Positions 1-9,774 of a DNA stretch of 64,000 nucleotides are shown piece by piece (position 1 is the first letter of the stretch; each line of letters starts with the position of its first letter). A program made the position numbers and the translations under genes. Source of the DNA: an uncultured Lachnospiraceae bacterium. GTDB lineage: Bacteria > Bacillota > Clostridia > Lachnospirales > Lachnospiraceae. The stretch lies in NCBI GenBank assembly GCA_949840805.1, contig CATKXR010000014.1:1-64000 (forward strand), written 5' to 3'. Below the pieces are notes generated by a model. It saw nothing but the letters and a program-made list of their open reading frames with translations, searched no databases and had not been told where the DNA came from.

Positions 1-1197
1 CTTTCTCTCCTCAGGCTCCAGATCCTTCAGACTCCTCTCAATACGGAAGAGCAGGTTGCAGTAACAAAGGCCTATCTCCGATGGGAGCAGCTGTTGTTCT
101 TTTGCTCTTTCCGGGTCAGCTGCTTCCCGCGGGATCTCTTCCGGCGAGTTGATGTCCAGCAGCTTTATGCTCCTGCGGCGGGCGGCTGGAATTGCTTCAA
201 AGAAGTATCTCCTGCAGTGTGCCAGGCAGCACACCAGGGTTACGTTTTCCACCTGGTTGTACCCCGTATAGCCGTCACATTCCAATAACCCGCGGAGGCC
301 TTCCAGAAAGTTCTTCGCGTATTCCCCCTTCCTTCCCGGCTGATACTCATACAGGATAATCGGCGCCAGACCGTCATTTCCCGTCAGATAGATCCACATA
401 TAGGAGGACGAGGCTGCCTCCCTTCCTTCTTCCCGCAGGACCTGGCAGACCGTTTCATCCGCGTGCAGGACTTCCCGCTTCAAAAGAGCTTTATGGAGGA
501 GATCGTATACCGGCTGGAAATACTCCAGCGCGCATTTGACGCACCAGTTCGCCGTCGTTTCCCTCGCCAGGGGCGCTCCCCTCTAGAGCCAGTCCATCTC
601 CTGGCGGTAGAAGGGAACCGAATTCATGAATTTCTGGTACATCACATAGGCCACCATGGAGGGAGACGCGGGGCTGTGGGACAGCAAAGGCACGGGAGCC
701 GCCGCTTTCGTAAAGGTCCCTTCGTCTTCCGCCCTGCACACGGGGCAGGCCAGAACCTCCCTCAGATAACGGACCCGTTCCACCTTTGCAGGCGTGATGG
801 ACAGCTCCTCCCGTACATACTGCCATGTGACGGTCTCCATCGGCGTGTCACAATCCGGGCAGAGACGGTATCCTTCCTCTACCGGGCACCGGACCTCCCT
901 CACCGGCAGGTTCTGGTACAGCTCCTCCCGTTTGGATTTGGCTTTCCTCTCCCGGGTATGGCTTTTGACCGTCACCGTTGTCCCTTCCGGCTCCCCTTCC
1001 TCCCGTTCCTTCTTCCGTCTGGTCTTTTCGCTGGAAGTGCCAAAAAATTTCCTTCGGAATTCCTCAAGCGTCTCATTGAGGCTGGCGACTGTAGCCTGCA
1101 GCTGGGCAACCGTCTCCCGCAGTTCCCTGATCTGTTCATCCTTTTGTTCGATTGTCTTTTGCATGAGCCCGATCAGCAGCTCGGTATGGTCCTCCAC
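1..1197 (-). pseudogene. tnpC: IS66 transposase TnpC, in-frame stop, truncated by window edge
   Basis: This is the DDE transposase of IS66 elements. GTG at 1197 is chosen as start because AAGGAGG lies about 10 nt upstream and the protein then opens VEDHTELL, as relatives do; the upstream ATG at 1455 adds an unlike extension. An N-terminal coiled coil is followed by a zinc-binding region with CPDC and CPVC. The frame meets a TAG at 583-585 (MDWL, stop, RGAPLAR) and then continues without frameshift to base 1, where HADET and CDGYTGYN supply the first two catalytic aspartates. A single CAG to TAG change would explain the stop. Read-through is possible but loss of function is likelier. Confidence 0.85.
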
Positions 1198-1492
1198 AGC
1201 AGCCCCCGCCTCCTTCGTCTTTTTCTTTATTATAAAGGAAAACAGGGTTGTCTGCAAACAGGTCTGAACCGGGCGGTGGGCATTTTGACGGACAGCAGGC
1301 ATGTGGATAACCCCGGTGGGCAGTGGATGTTCCTGAGGCTTTGGCACCCTTATCCACATGGGCCGTCCCGGCTGCGAAAGGCGGCTGTGGATTATCCGGA
1401 GCTGTGCGCGCGCCTTTGTGGACGGCTGCTTTCTACATACGGCCCGGACAGACAAAAATTATTTTTAAATTCTCTGTTTTTCACAAAAGATA

Positions 1493-1846
1493 TCAGAAGT
1501 CCCTCTTTTGCGAGGGGCGCAGCGCCCCGGGCTGGTCAATGGAGAGCCCTTCCATAAGCCAGCGGTATTCCTGGCGGGAGAGGGTGCGGACTTCGGAGGA
1601 GCTGCGCGGCCACTGGAAACTGCCGCAATCCAGCCGCATATACAGCAGCACAAAGCCGGTCTTATCATGGTGCAGCGCTTTGAGCCGGTCGGGTTTCCTG
1701 CCGCAGAAAAGATAAAGCGCGTTGGCGTAAGGGTCCATCTGATACGTGTCCCGGATGATTGCCATAAGTCCATTGATCGAGAGGCGCATGTCTGTGCGGC
1801 CGCAGATCAGATAGAGCTTTGACACCCCGGAGAGCTCCCCTAACAT
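1493..1846 (-). CDS. tnpB: IS66 family accessory protein TnpB (IS66 Orf2)
   Basis: The 117-residue product has the usual TnpB length and the family signatures LYLICGRTDMR, DPYANALYLFCGRKPDR and KTGFVLLYMRL. TnpB is needed for IS66 transposition but its biochemical role is unsettled. Its ATG overlaps the tnpA stop in ATGTTAG, so the two are translationally coupled. About 300 nt separate it from tnpC, longer than in many IS66 copies; I see no gene in that gap. Confidence 0.9.
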   Translation of the reverse strand: MLGELSGVSKLYLICGRTDMRLSINGLMAIIRDTYQMDPYANALYLFCGRKPDRLKALHHDKTGFVLLYMRLDCGSFQWPRSSSEVRTLSRQEYRWLMEGLSIDQPGALRPSQKRDF

Positions 1847-2229
1847 GGTTCCGTCAGGGCATGGAACAGATTGGTAAGGACCTCCTGCCCCGCATGGTTC
1901 ATCACTTCGATATGGATACCCTGGAAGCGGACATGGATGGCGGCCGCGCCTTCGTCCGCAATGGGATCAGCCAGGGAATCCCTGTCAGAAGACAGGCTGT
2001 TGGAAATATCCAGACAGATGATTTCCTGTTTTTCCCGCCGTATGTCGGAGCGTGTTTTTTTCGGGATTTGATATCCCATACACCGAAGCCGCCGTGTATG
2101 GTAAGAAAGGGCCTTGGGAGTTATACCGTGCTGTCCGCACCAGTCGTTGATCGTTTGGTTGCTGGTTCTGCACTCTTTGATCAGATCAAGCCACTCCTGA
2201 TCGGTATGTTTAATCCGTTTGTGAGCCAT
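1840..2229 (-). CDS. tnpA: IS66 family accessory protein TnpA
   Basis: The start is set at the ATG at 2229 (MAHKRIKHTDQEW), which gives 129 residues; an earlier in-frame ATG at 2376 would run into the IS terminus. The N-terminal half looks like a helix-turn-helix (TINDWCGQHGITPKALSYH), the C-terminal half is typically variable. First gene of the IS66 operon, overlapping tnpB by 7 nt. Confidence 0.85.
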   Translation of the reverse strand: MAHKRIKHTDQEWLDLIKECRTSNQTINDWCGQHGITPKALSYHTRRLRCMGYQIPKKTRSDIRREKQEIICLDISNSLSSDRDSLADPIADEGAAAIHVRFQGIHIEVMNHAGQEVLTNLFHALTEPC

Positions 2230-2383
2230 TGAGAAATCACTCCTTTTACAGTTTGAAGGGAGCAGGTGCGCACAGGGGGCAGAGAAACGGTTTTGGAAAT
2301 GCCATGTCCGGAATGCGTAATTGTGAGAACGGATATAGAGCCAGCTCCATTTGTATAGATTATCACACATATTCATCGCTTAC

Positions 2384-3178
2384 TTTACAATTCCTTTGGA
2401 AGGCCCTACTGTCCTTGCCGCAAAGGCCGTCCGTGAGGCCAGAAAAAATGGGCACAGAATTTTTATCAGTACAGGGCGCAATATGCCCATCGTAAGCGAA
2501 GAGGTGCTGTCTGTGGGATTTGATGGTGTTGTGGCCAGCGCTGGTCGGTATATTGAGATTGACGGAAAGGTAATCCGGGACAGCGTGCTTTCGGAGGAAA
2601 CCATTCAGAACTGTCTGGAAATTTTTCACCGGTATGGAATCTGGTGCAGGATCGAGAGTCCGGAGGGAATCTATATTGACAGCAGCCTTCAGAAAATCCT
2701 TACTGATGCCAAGGCCCAGCTTTCCAATTCGGAATTGATTCGGATGAAAAAAGAACTGGTTTCCGATGTAGGGGTAAAGCCATATACGGAGTATCCCAAA
2801 AAAGGAGCGTATAAGCTTGGCTTTATCTGTACTGACCTGAAAGATATTGAAAAAGTAAAACCCCATCTTGAAGAGAAATTCAATTTTGTGGTACATCCTT
2901 ATGCCGAAAACGCGGATTGCTATAACGGGGAAATTATCCGGAAAGATATGGATAAGGGAGAGGCAATGGAGCGTGTATGCGAGTATTATGGAGTTGGACT
3001 GGAGAATACCATTGCCTTTGGAGACAGCCTGAATGATAAGCAGATGATGGAATACGCGGGAATTGCGGTTGCCATGGGTAATTCCTGTGAAGAACTGAAA
3101 AAAGAGGCGGATATTGTCTGTGAAAGTGTGGAAGAGGATGGGGTTTACTACGAATTTCAGCGGCTGAATCTAATCTGA
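2384..3178 (+). pseudogene. Cof-type HAD hydrolase, 5' end cut off by IS66
   Basis: The remaining frame is a class IIB (Cof-like) HAD phosphatase: ISTGRN (motif II), a lysine in DKGEAM and GDSLND (motif III) are all present and the C-terminus is complete. The first ~12 residues, which should hold the DxDGT nucleophile, are missing. Sequence from 2384 starts at what would be the residues just after DxDGT (TIPLEGPTV). An ATG at 2351 in the IS end could start translation, but the product would lack the catalytic aspartates. The missing piece is expected on the far side of the IS66 copy, outside the window. Confidence 0.85.
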
Positions 3179-3528
3179 GTCCTTGATATAGGCTCCTACT
3201 ATTTCCAGTCTAGTCGAATTGTTGTCCAGCGCGATGCGCGAGATGTATTTGATCCAACAATTGGTTTTACAGGTATCTGTATAACGAATCTGTTGATGTG
3301 AATGTTATTATTACTGGTATTGGCAATAGCATATACGCGGTGGAAAAAGAAAGGGTTTGCGGATACTATATGAGGGCAGGGTAAAAATAATAAATTCCTC
3401 ATATAATCCAGGAAATCCATGCCGCGCAACCCCTTCTCTAGAGCTGACTTAACGTCAGTTTCCATGGAGGGGTTGCGTAATACGTGAAGAAAACTTATAT
3501 AGCCTGATATTGTCAATATAAGAGGGAT
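3179..3528. other. Gene-free stretch with a decayed, unrecognised frame
   Basis: Plus-strand frames near 3200-3380 read protein-like but broken (RIVVQRDARDVFDPTIGF, then after a frame change VDVNVIITGIGNSIYAVEKE). I do not recognise the family. The stretch ends with the nested inverted repeat at 3425-3477. Confidence 0.35.
3425..3477. repeat. Nested inverted repeat
   Basis: CGCAACCCCT at 3425-3434 pairs perfectly with AGGGGTTGCG at 3468-3477, and CTGAC/GTCAG forms a second hairpin inside. No T tract follows on either strand, so this is not a standard terminator. It may be a small transposon remnant or a protein binding site. Confidence 0.55.
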
Positions 3529-4926
3529 CTAAATCAGTTTCTTTCTATAAAATCTGACAAACATAATGCTTGTGACAGCGGCCGATATCATATCGGATAC
3601 AGGTTCAGCCAGAAAAACTGCGAACACACCGGAACCGCTGTTTACAAATGGAGCGATCGACACGGAGAGGGAAGCGCATATGGGGTTCCCGGTTAACAGA
3701 TATGGGAGCAGATATAATAAGGGTATCAGCAATATGACCTTTCTGTTGACAGCCATCAGCAGGGATACCTTTGCCTGGCCTAAGGCCATAAAGGACTGCT
3801 GGCAGGCCATCTGGGCTCCGAAAATAATGGTGCCGAACAGATAGATCCGCAAAGCCCAGGAGGCGAAAGCCAATGTGTCCGCGTCACTGGTAAAAACGCC
3901 CACAAAGATCCCTGGGAACAGCATCATAGTCACTCCGCTGAACATGGAAAACAGAACACATAAGGTAAATACGAGCTTAAAAGTGGAACGCACCCGCTCA
4001 TAATTCTGTGCGCCGTAATTGTAGCTCAGGATAGGCTGCGCCCCCTGGCACAGGCCGGATAAGGGCAGGAAGATAAACTGCCAGAGGCTGGTCAGAATGG
4101 ATATGGTGGCGATGGCCATAGTGCCTCCATATACCAGCAGCTGGTTATTAAAGGAGATCTGCAGCAGGCTGTCCGTCAGATACATAATAAAAGGAGACAC
4201 GCCCAGGGACATAATGGGAAGACAGATCTTAGGATCCAGTTTAAAATATTCCCTTCTGATCTTCAGTACGCTCTGACGTCCAAACAGGAATTTCAACACC
4301 CAAAGAGCGGACACTCCCTGGGAGATGATGGTGGCCAGGGCCGCGCCGGACACTCCCATATGTAAAACAAAGATAAAGACCGGGTCCAGTATGATATTTA
4401 ACACCGCGCCGATGAGAACGGTCATCATTCCCTTTTTCGCGAATCCCTGGGTATTGATATAGGCGTTCATGCCAAGTGTCAGCTGAACCAGGATCGTGCC
4501 CATGATGTAGATGGACAGATAAGCGTCCGCGTAGGAGATGGTTTCCTCCGTGGCCCCAAAAAGAAACAGGAGGGGTCTTTTGAAAATCAGTATGGAGACA
4601 GTTAAAAGGAAACCGCACAGGCTCAGCATTACATAACTGTTGGTCATGATTTTTTCCGCGCCGTCCTTATTTTGTTCCCCCATCTTAATGGCGCACAGGG
4701 GCGCTCCTCCCACGCCGATCAGCTGGGTAAAGGCGGTTATGGCTGTGACAATAGGCAGAGTAATGGACAAGGCCGCCATGGCCAAGGTTCCGTCACTCAT
4801 CTGGCCGATATAGATGCGGTCAACCATGTTATATAAAACATTTACCAGCTGGGCAACAATCGAAGGGATTGCCAGGGACAATAACAATTTTGAAATCTTT
4901 TCATATCCTAATTTATTTTCTTCCAT
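3529..4926 (-). CDS. MATE family multidrug efflux transporter
   Basis: 465 residues with about 12 hydrophobic segments in two MATE repeats. The N-terminus (LAIPSIVAQLVNVLYNMVDRIYIGQM) carries the family pattern, and the second repeat contains SYNYGAQNYERV. MATE pumps export cationic drugs or flavins using Na+ or H+ gradients at the inner membrane; substrate cannot be predicted. The start overlaps the 3' end of a decayed MFS gene by 14 nt, suggesting the pair once formed an operon. Length and ends look intact. Confidence 0.9.
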   Translation of the reverse strand: MEENKLGYEKISKLLLSLAIPSIVAQLVNVLYNMVDRIYIGQMSDGTLAMAALSITLPIVTAITAFTQLIGVGGAPLCAIKMGEQNKDGAEKIMTNSYVMLSLCGFLLTVSILIFKRPLLFLFGATEETISYADAYLSIYIMGTILVQLTLGMNAYINTQGFAKKGMMTVLIGAVLNIILDPVFIFVLHMGVSGAALATIISQGVSALWVLKFLFGRQSVLKIRREYFKLDPKICLPIMSLGVSPFIMYLTDSLLQISFNNQLLVYGGTMAIATISILTSLWQFIFLPLSGLCQGAQPILSYNYGAQNYERVRSTFKLVFTLCVLFSMFSGVTMMLFPGIFVGVFTSDADTLAFASWALRIYLFGTIIFGAQMACQQSFMALGQAKVSLLMAVNRKVILLIPLLYLLPYLLTGNPICASLSVSIAPFVNSGSGVFAVFLAEPVSDMISAAVTSIMFVRFYRKKLI

Positions 4927-5240
4927 TTTCAGAACCGTCCTTTCTTTTCCCTAATTTAAATTTTCCCACCGGATAACCCATACCCATCACCGCGGCAGAC
5001 AGCAGATAGGTAATAAAATAGCCAAAGTTTGTAGATACAAATCCCCACAGCATGGAACCGGCTCCGGTGCCCAGATCTCCAAGAAGCATCCAGGTAGTAT
5101 TGGCCACGCCTTTTCTGTGTTCATCGGCGTGGTTCAGTACATATACCTGTGTCAGCTGGGTTACAAACGTAATTCCGATGCCCAGCAGAACCCGCGATGA
5201 GGCAAGCGAAAATAAAATCTTTTTTTAAAAATTCTTTCAT
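4913..5240 (-). pseudogene. MFS transporter remnant with large internal deletion
   Basis: The upstream end begins MKEFLKK like an MFS N-terminus, then after a break the frame picks up a late segment (LLGIGITFVTQLTQVYVL, and GDLGTGAGSMLWGFVSTNFG) ending in a basic tail. Only about 100 of some 400 residues remain, so most transmembrane helices are gone. It precedes the MATE gene and overlaps its start. Confidence 0.65.
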
Positions 5241-5355
5241 ATAGCCTTGGTCTGTTGATGTATTGATTATATACTATGTTTTTTGAAATAACAATTATTT
5301 ATATATTATATATATTTATTCTAATTAAGCATAAATACAATATAAGGACCCAACC
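5241..5355. other. AT-rich intergenic stretch, likely promoter region
   Basis: Very AT-rich sequence upstream of the leftward MFS/MATE genes, ending at the IS30-type terminus. Several TATA-like runs are present, so no single promoter can be assigned. Confidence 0.3.
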
Positions 5356-7060
5356 GGGGTTGATTGAAATTCTGAATGCAACATTGAAATTGTAAATGCA
5401 CATTGACAGTTTTATGAAATTGTAATTATACGCCGCACAGAGTAAATGCAACACGTTTGACCGGTTTTTCTTGTCTTTTTTCTTCCTCTGCGCTAAAATC
5501 TCCTTAAAGATTGGCAGCTCAAAGGACGGACTGCATTTTTCCCTTTTGCCGAAGTTGTAAATGCACCCCGTTTATTCGTATGCTATTTCCTTTTTGTCCT
5601 GCCTTCTTTCAAGTGTTCCAGCTACTTCAAAAGTGCCGGTGTCAGGTTAATGGAATCGGACGGGATCTTCCTAAGGCCAAGGACGGCTGCCGTCTCCTGG
5701 CCGTAGATTTTGATAAACAAGTCTATGGGAGCCTGTCCGTTCCATTTTTTCCGTGGATAGGAATTGATGTGGTTCATCATCAGCCTGACCTCCTCTTCCG
5801 TATACCTCTCCTTCGCCGTCTTTTTCGGGATGATATAACGGATGAATTCATGGTTGCGTTCGCGGCTGCTTTTCTGGTTGCTGTTCATCGGGTCACAATA
5901 GAATACCCTGCATTGCTGTCCGGCTGTTTCCCCGCCTGTTTCTATCCGGGACGGATCTGTGAACTCACTCTCCCGGTCCGTAAGGACCACCTGAAACAGC
6001 CTGCAGTAACCCTCCGCTCCAAGCGCCTGTCTCAGCTTTTAGAATACCTCCGTCACACTTGCCGAAGTGTTGCGTTCCCTTAAAAACATCAGCTGAAGGT
6101 CGCTGGTCGTAAAGAATACCGTCAGGATCGCCTGTCCTCCCGGATGGATGATCACACTGTCCATCTGGCAGACTGCCGCATCCGGATGGAACTCCATATA
6201 GGCTTCATAATCCTCATAGCTTCGCCCTATATGGCATTTCCGGTCCACACGCAATACCGGCCCGCTTTTTTCCTCTCCGGTCTGCGCGGCTTCTGCCTCA
6301 GGTCGATATTTCGGGCATCCAAAAGTCCGGCATCTATATAGGAATAGATGGTCCGGTCGCTTACCGGCAGCTCGTCCCGGTGGGTTTCACAGATGGCAGG
6401 CAGGGACTGTCCCTGTTTCAGCAGCGGCGATACAATTCCATTGATCTGCTCCAGTTCCGCCTCCGTGAGGGAGATTCCCTTTCGTGATTCCGACAGAAGG
6501 CTTTCGTACTGCTCCTGAGCGTATTTTGCATCATAAAGCATCCGCCTGAGACGGCAGCGCATCCTTTTCTCACAGGAATTGCAGACAAACGGGGCCTTTT
6601 CATACCCTGCACAAAACTCTTCCAGATAATCCGGGCAGTTCTCAATGCAGCCGCCACAGGCACTCTGACACTGGCGCTTTCCCCTGACACACCCAGGGCG
6701 GCATGGGGGAACCTTTGCGCAGACTGCATGGTAGACACATCGGTTTCCCTTTGAGGATGCCACCAGCCGCCTGTGTGCCTTGATCTCCCGGCCAACGGTG
6801 GAGCGGTCCTTTCCGATGCGTTTTGCTATCTGAGCTATCTTGAGCTCTTGTTGGAGCCCTGCCTGGATAGCCAGTCTGTCATCAAATATAAAATGTTTCT
6901 TGCTCATATCTGCCTCCAATCCGAAGGCAGGACATGAAAGATTTTACTTGAGGAGCAGAGAAAAAGAAACCATGAAGTTCTGGATGCAACCTCATGGTTT
7001 CTGTGCCATACAATTCTAACTGCAACAGCAAATGTTGCAATTAACTATTCAATCAACCCC
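5356..7060 (-). mobile_element. Decayed IS30-family element
   Basis: Imperfect terminal inverted repeats begin GGGGTTGATTGAA at 5356 and, on the minus strand, at 7060; both continue to a shared TGCAACATT block. Inside is one transposase frame with an IS30-type HTH and DDE signatures, broken twice. The short direct repeat expected of IS30 is not obvious. The right flank enters mid-gene in an AraC reading frame whose N-terminal half is not on the left side, so the insertion was accompanied or followed by a deletion. Confidence 0.75.
5622..6907 (-). pseudogene. IS30-family transposase with frameshift and stop
   Basis: The N-terminal part (MSKKHFIFDDRLAIQAGL, then IAKRIGKDRSTVGREIK) is the IS30 HTH, followed by a cysteine-rich region. 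A frameshift near 6250 separates it from GRSYEDYEAYMEFHPDAAV with MDSV, the first catalytic Asp. An in-frame TAA at 6039-6041 (VTEVF, stop, KLRQAL) precedes VLTDRESEF and the glutamate region near NHEFIRYIIPK. All three catalytic blocks are recognisable but in pieces, so no active transposase is expected. Confidence 0.75.
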
Positions 7061-7201
7061 GTTGAGGCAGCAATCAGGACAGGGTTTTCAGACCAGAGCC
7101 ATTTTACAAATTATTTCAATCAGTTCATAGGGCTTGCGCCGGGGACTTACCGTGAAATATTCTCGGAGAAAGATGGGGACGGTGGGCAGCATGGGGAATA
7201 G
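7061..7201 (+). pseudogene. AraC-family regulator, C-terminal fragment
   Basis: 46 residues starting directly at the IS30-type right end read VEAAIRTGFSDQSHFTNYF and FIGLAPGTYREIF, the second helix-turn-helix and tail of AraC regulators. The first HTH and sensor domain are absent. It overlaps the likely start of the following transporter gene. Confidence 0.75.
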
Positions 7202-7928
7202 GGGATCAGCCGGGCACAGCGCGCCCCGCTTCATCGGGTGTCTGACGGCGCTGTTCACCATCATCATATGGGGGACGACATTCATATCCACCAAAGTCCT
7301 GCTTACGGATTTTAAGCCGGTGGAAATACTGTTCTTCCGCTTTGTCATGGGATTTGCGGCATTATTTTTGGTTTGCCCGCGCCGTATGAAAGGTGTGGGG
7401 CGCAGGCAGGAGTTGACTTTTGTGCTGGCGGGCTTGAGCGGGATATGTTTATATTATCTGTTGGAGAATATCGCTCTTACATATACGATGGCATCTAACG
7501 TGGGAGTCATCATCTCGGTCGCGCCGTTTTTTACGGCAATCTTGTCACGCTTGTTTCTGAAATCGGAAGGGAAGCCGCGGGCAAATTTTTTCATAGGCTT
7601 TGTGGTGGCGATGGCGGGTGTCGCGCTGATCAGCTTTAACGGCTCGAAACTGGAACTGAACCCCATGGGGGATCTACTGGCAGTCCTCGCAGCTTTTGTG
7701 TGGGCGTGCTATTCCATACTGATAAGGAAGATCAGCAGCTTCGGCTACCCGGTCATACTCACCACGCGGCGGACATTCTTTTACGGGATTCTGTTCATGG
7801 TTCCGGCATTATTCCTTTTTGATTTTGAAATGGGACTGGAACGGTTTACGGATATGACATGTCTGCTCAATATCCTGTATCTTGGACTTTCTGAATATAA
7901 CGGGAAGGGGAGTGAGAACGGTGAATGA
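7173..7928 (+). pseudogene. EamA/DMT family transporter, C-terminus lost
   Basis: The protein has a first EamA repeat (FTIIIWGTTFISTKVLL) and most of the second (LLAVLAAFVWACYSILIRK). It stops after LNILYLGL with an unrelated tail, about 50-60 residues and two helices short of the usual ~300. ATG 7173 is preferred over 7134 because GGAG lies about 6 nt before it; 7191 is also possible. DMT exporters of this type export metabolites or amino acids; the deletion probably inactivates it. Confidence 0.7.
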
Positions 7929-8002
7929 ATCTGTGATAAGGACGGAGGAGCAGATCATCAGCCTGTTCCCCGACAGGGAAACCTGTCGGATATAGGCATG
8001 GG

Positions 8003-8149
8003 GGACATCCTGTGGTTTGCGATGGCAAATGGAATTGTAAGGATACTGGCAGATATTCTAGGGAAAAAGGACTGCCGGAACAATATGGGCGGCTGGGCTT
8101 TCGCGGAGCCTATCTCTACTGCTGTTATCAGAAAGAACAGGAGAACTGA
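8003..8149 (+). pseudogene. GNAT acetyltransferase, C-terminal remnant
   Basis: Frame from 8003 ends LPEQYGRLGFRGAYLYCCYQ before TGA, the usual end of a GNAT acetyltransferase (YxxLGF then an aromatic strand). No acetyl-CoA binding motif or start is present. Between 7929 and 8002 there is only a short unidentified frame. Confidence 0.45.
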
Positions 8150-8152
8150 AAG

Positions 8153-8523
8153 ATGGATTTACAGAATGAAAAATGTGTCATGGTGATTGACGAGAACCTG
8201 CCGCTTGGCATCATAGCGAACACGGCGGCTATTATGGGTATCACGCTGGGGAAGCAGATGCCGGAAGTTGTAGGCGCGGATGTGTATGACAGGACGGGAA
8301 ACGGGCATTTAGGGATTATAGAATTCCCAGTGCCAATCTTAAAGGGCAATGTGGAGGTAATCAAGTCTATCCGTGAAAAGCTGTATGAACCGGAATTTTA
8401 GGACTTGACGGTGGTAGATTTTTCGGACCTTGCGCAGGGCTGCAAGACCTATGATGAGTTTATTGAAAAGATGAAAGATGTTCCAGAAACGGACCTGAAT
8501 TATTATAGGGTTGCTGTCTGTGG
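8153..8523 (+). pseudogene. DUF2000 family protein with nonsense codon and lost C-terminus
   Basis: Residues 1-82 match DUF2000 (KCVMVIDENLPLGIIANTAA, then GNGHLGIIEFPVPILK). TAG at 8399-8401 interrupts the frame; the same frame continues with DLTVVDFSDLAQGCKTYDEF, as expected for the family. Near 8523 the sequence switches into a metallo-beta-lactamase frame, removing the last residues. Function of the family is unknown. Confidence 0.7.
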
Positions 8524-9021
8524 GGCGGAGGGTTTGGCAGATACTGGATAAGAAAGGATGGCATCTGGCGGCGAGCTTAAATACTCATTCCAACGCAGAC
8601 CATATTGGCGGGAACAGATACCTGCAGGGGCAGACGGGATGCAAGGTTTATTCCGGCGGCATAGAGGCGGCTTTTACAAAATATCCGATGCTGGAGCGGT
8701 CCTTCCTTTACGGCGGTTATCCCTGTAAAGGACTTGCCACATAAGTTCCTGATGGCGCAGGAGAGTGATGTAGTGGATTTTACAGATGAGAGTTTCCCGA
8801 AGGAGATTGAGGTGATACCTCTGCCGGGGCATTTCTTTGATATGGTGGGATTCCGTATGCCGGATAATGTGGGGTTTCTCGCGGACTGTATCAGCAGCAG
8901 AGAGACTCTGGATAAGTACGGGGTTTCCTTCATTTATGACGTGGGAGCGTATTTGGAAACACTGGATCAGGTGGAAAAGATGGAGGCGGCTATGTTCGTT
9001 CCCGCCCACGGGAAAGCCTCC
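8524..9021 (+). pseudogene. Metallo-beta-lactamase fold protein, first copy, truncated at both ends
   Basis: The frame RRVWQILDKKGW then NTHSNADHIGGNRYL carries the HxHxDH-like metal site (here HSNADH). A one-base insertion near 8731 (AAAGGAC for AAAGAC) shifts the frame before LPHKFLMAQESDVVDF; PLPGHFFDMVGF and GFLADC with further ligands follow. The N-terminus is replaced by the DUF2000 remnant and the C-terminus stops at about 9021, where the AT-rich cassette begins. The missing C-terminal part occurs in the second copy at 12602-12961. Confidence 0.75.
8919..9021 (+). repeat. Direct repeat, left copy (MBL gene segment)
   Basis: About 103 bp here match 12602-12704 with roughly six substitutions. 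The repeated segment encodes the same part of the metallo-beta-lactamase protein and brackets the NTPase cassette. The mismatches make a fresh target duplication unlikely; two former tandem paralogues fit better. Confidence 0.8.
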
Positions 9022-9029
9022 CCTACTCG
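9019..9029. repeat. 11-bp inverted repeat flanking the NTPase cassette, left
   Basis: TCCCCTACTCG here is the exact reverse complement of 12519-12529. It sits at the point where the metallo-beta-lactamase frame ends, so it may mark the element boundary. A near-direct copy (TCCCCTGCTCG) also lies at about 12535, so chance or shared upstream sequence is not excluded. Confidence 0.4.
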
Positions 9030-9329
9030 ATTTTCATGATGGACAAACCGGTGGTATTTCATGATATTCCGGCTGATTGTGTACAGCATAAACTTTTTAT
9101 ATACTTTTTCCGCCGAACGGTAATTGAACCTCCGGAAATATAAATCATCTTATAGATTTTATGTATTGAATTACGTTTCTTGTCGTGATAGAATAAAATC
9201 GGAAAAATCGCTGTCAGAGGGGAAATTCGCGGAAGAAGTTGAGTTACTTAAAGAAAAGAAATTCATTAAAAACGATACGGCAGGAATAAAATTAACACGA
9301 AGAAACGGAAGGTACAAGGGAGAAAAAAA

Positions 9330-9764
9330 TTGGGAAAACAGATTAATATAACCCGGCGGGAATTTCAAAATAGCTACAGAAATCATTATCGTTTATATAA
9401 GACAGCCAATATAGAGACTTCACCAAAAAGCAGGAGACTTCTTTTGTTTTACTCTGTAGAATGCGGATTAAAAAGTTTGATTATGAAAAATATTGGGAAA
9501 AATACATATGAGGAGTTAAGAAAATATAGTGAAGAACAGGGGAAGCGTGTACATGGCCATGATTTGAAAGCAATGACACAAGAAGTTGGGATTGAGCACC
9601 AATATCCATTGAAGAGGATACGTCTCGCGAAAGAAGGATCATGCGCGCCGGAGCGGTATAATGAATTGTGGCGCTATGGAGCCGCTATAGAAGATGAGGA
9701 AGAGGAGATAAAGACAGAGAATACCTTGGAAAAGATTGCTGAATGGATTGAACAGAGATTATAG
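9330..9764 (+). CDS. HEPN-like small protein
   Basis: 144 residues from a TTG start; GGGAG lies 7 nt upstream and no ATG fits. The all-helical pattern (LLLFYSVECGLKSLIMK, then HGHDLKAMTQEVG, and RYNELWRYGAA near the end) resembles HEPN domains, in which a helical pair is followed by an HDL block. A canonical RNase RxxxxH motif is not evident, so nuclease activity is uncertain. It lies 10 nt upstream of the large NTPase in the same AT-rich segment, and the two look like a co-translated module. In such modules the HEPN protein is often the effector or a regulated partner; that is inference here. Confidence 0.6.
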   Translation: MGKQINITRREFQNSYRNHYRLYKTANIETSPKSRRLLLFYSVECGLKSLIMKNIGKNTYEELRKYSEEQGKRVHGHDLKAMTQEVGIEHQYPLKRIRLAKEGSCAPERYNELWRYGAAIEDEEEEIKTENTLEKIAEWIEQRL

Positions 9765-9774
9765 GAGGGAGAAA

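Larger units (their letters stand above)
1..2383 (-). mobile_element. IS66-family insertion sequence, left part outside window
   Basis: The tnpA-tnpB-tnpC order read leftwards is the IS66 hallmark. The right terminus is placed at 2383 because the minus strand there begins GTAAGCGATGAATATG, matching the GTAA start of IS66 inverted repeats, and because a HAD hydrolase reading frame resumes just beyond it. The left end and the last part of TnpC lie before base 1, so the expected 8-bp target duplication cannot be checked. TnpC carries a premature stop, so this copy is probably not self-mobile. Confidence 0.85.

Noticed and set aside
463-1557. Long plus-strand frames across IS66 (463-1557, 794-1267)
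   Set aside because: They are antisense to the conserved TnpC frame and show no family likeness or ribosome binding site.
9124-9351. Small frame just before the HEPN-like gene
   Set aside because: No ATG or good binding site, overlaps the better supported TTG start, and matches no family; may be debris.
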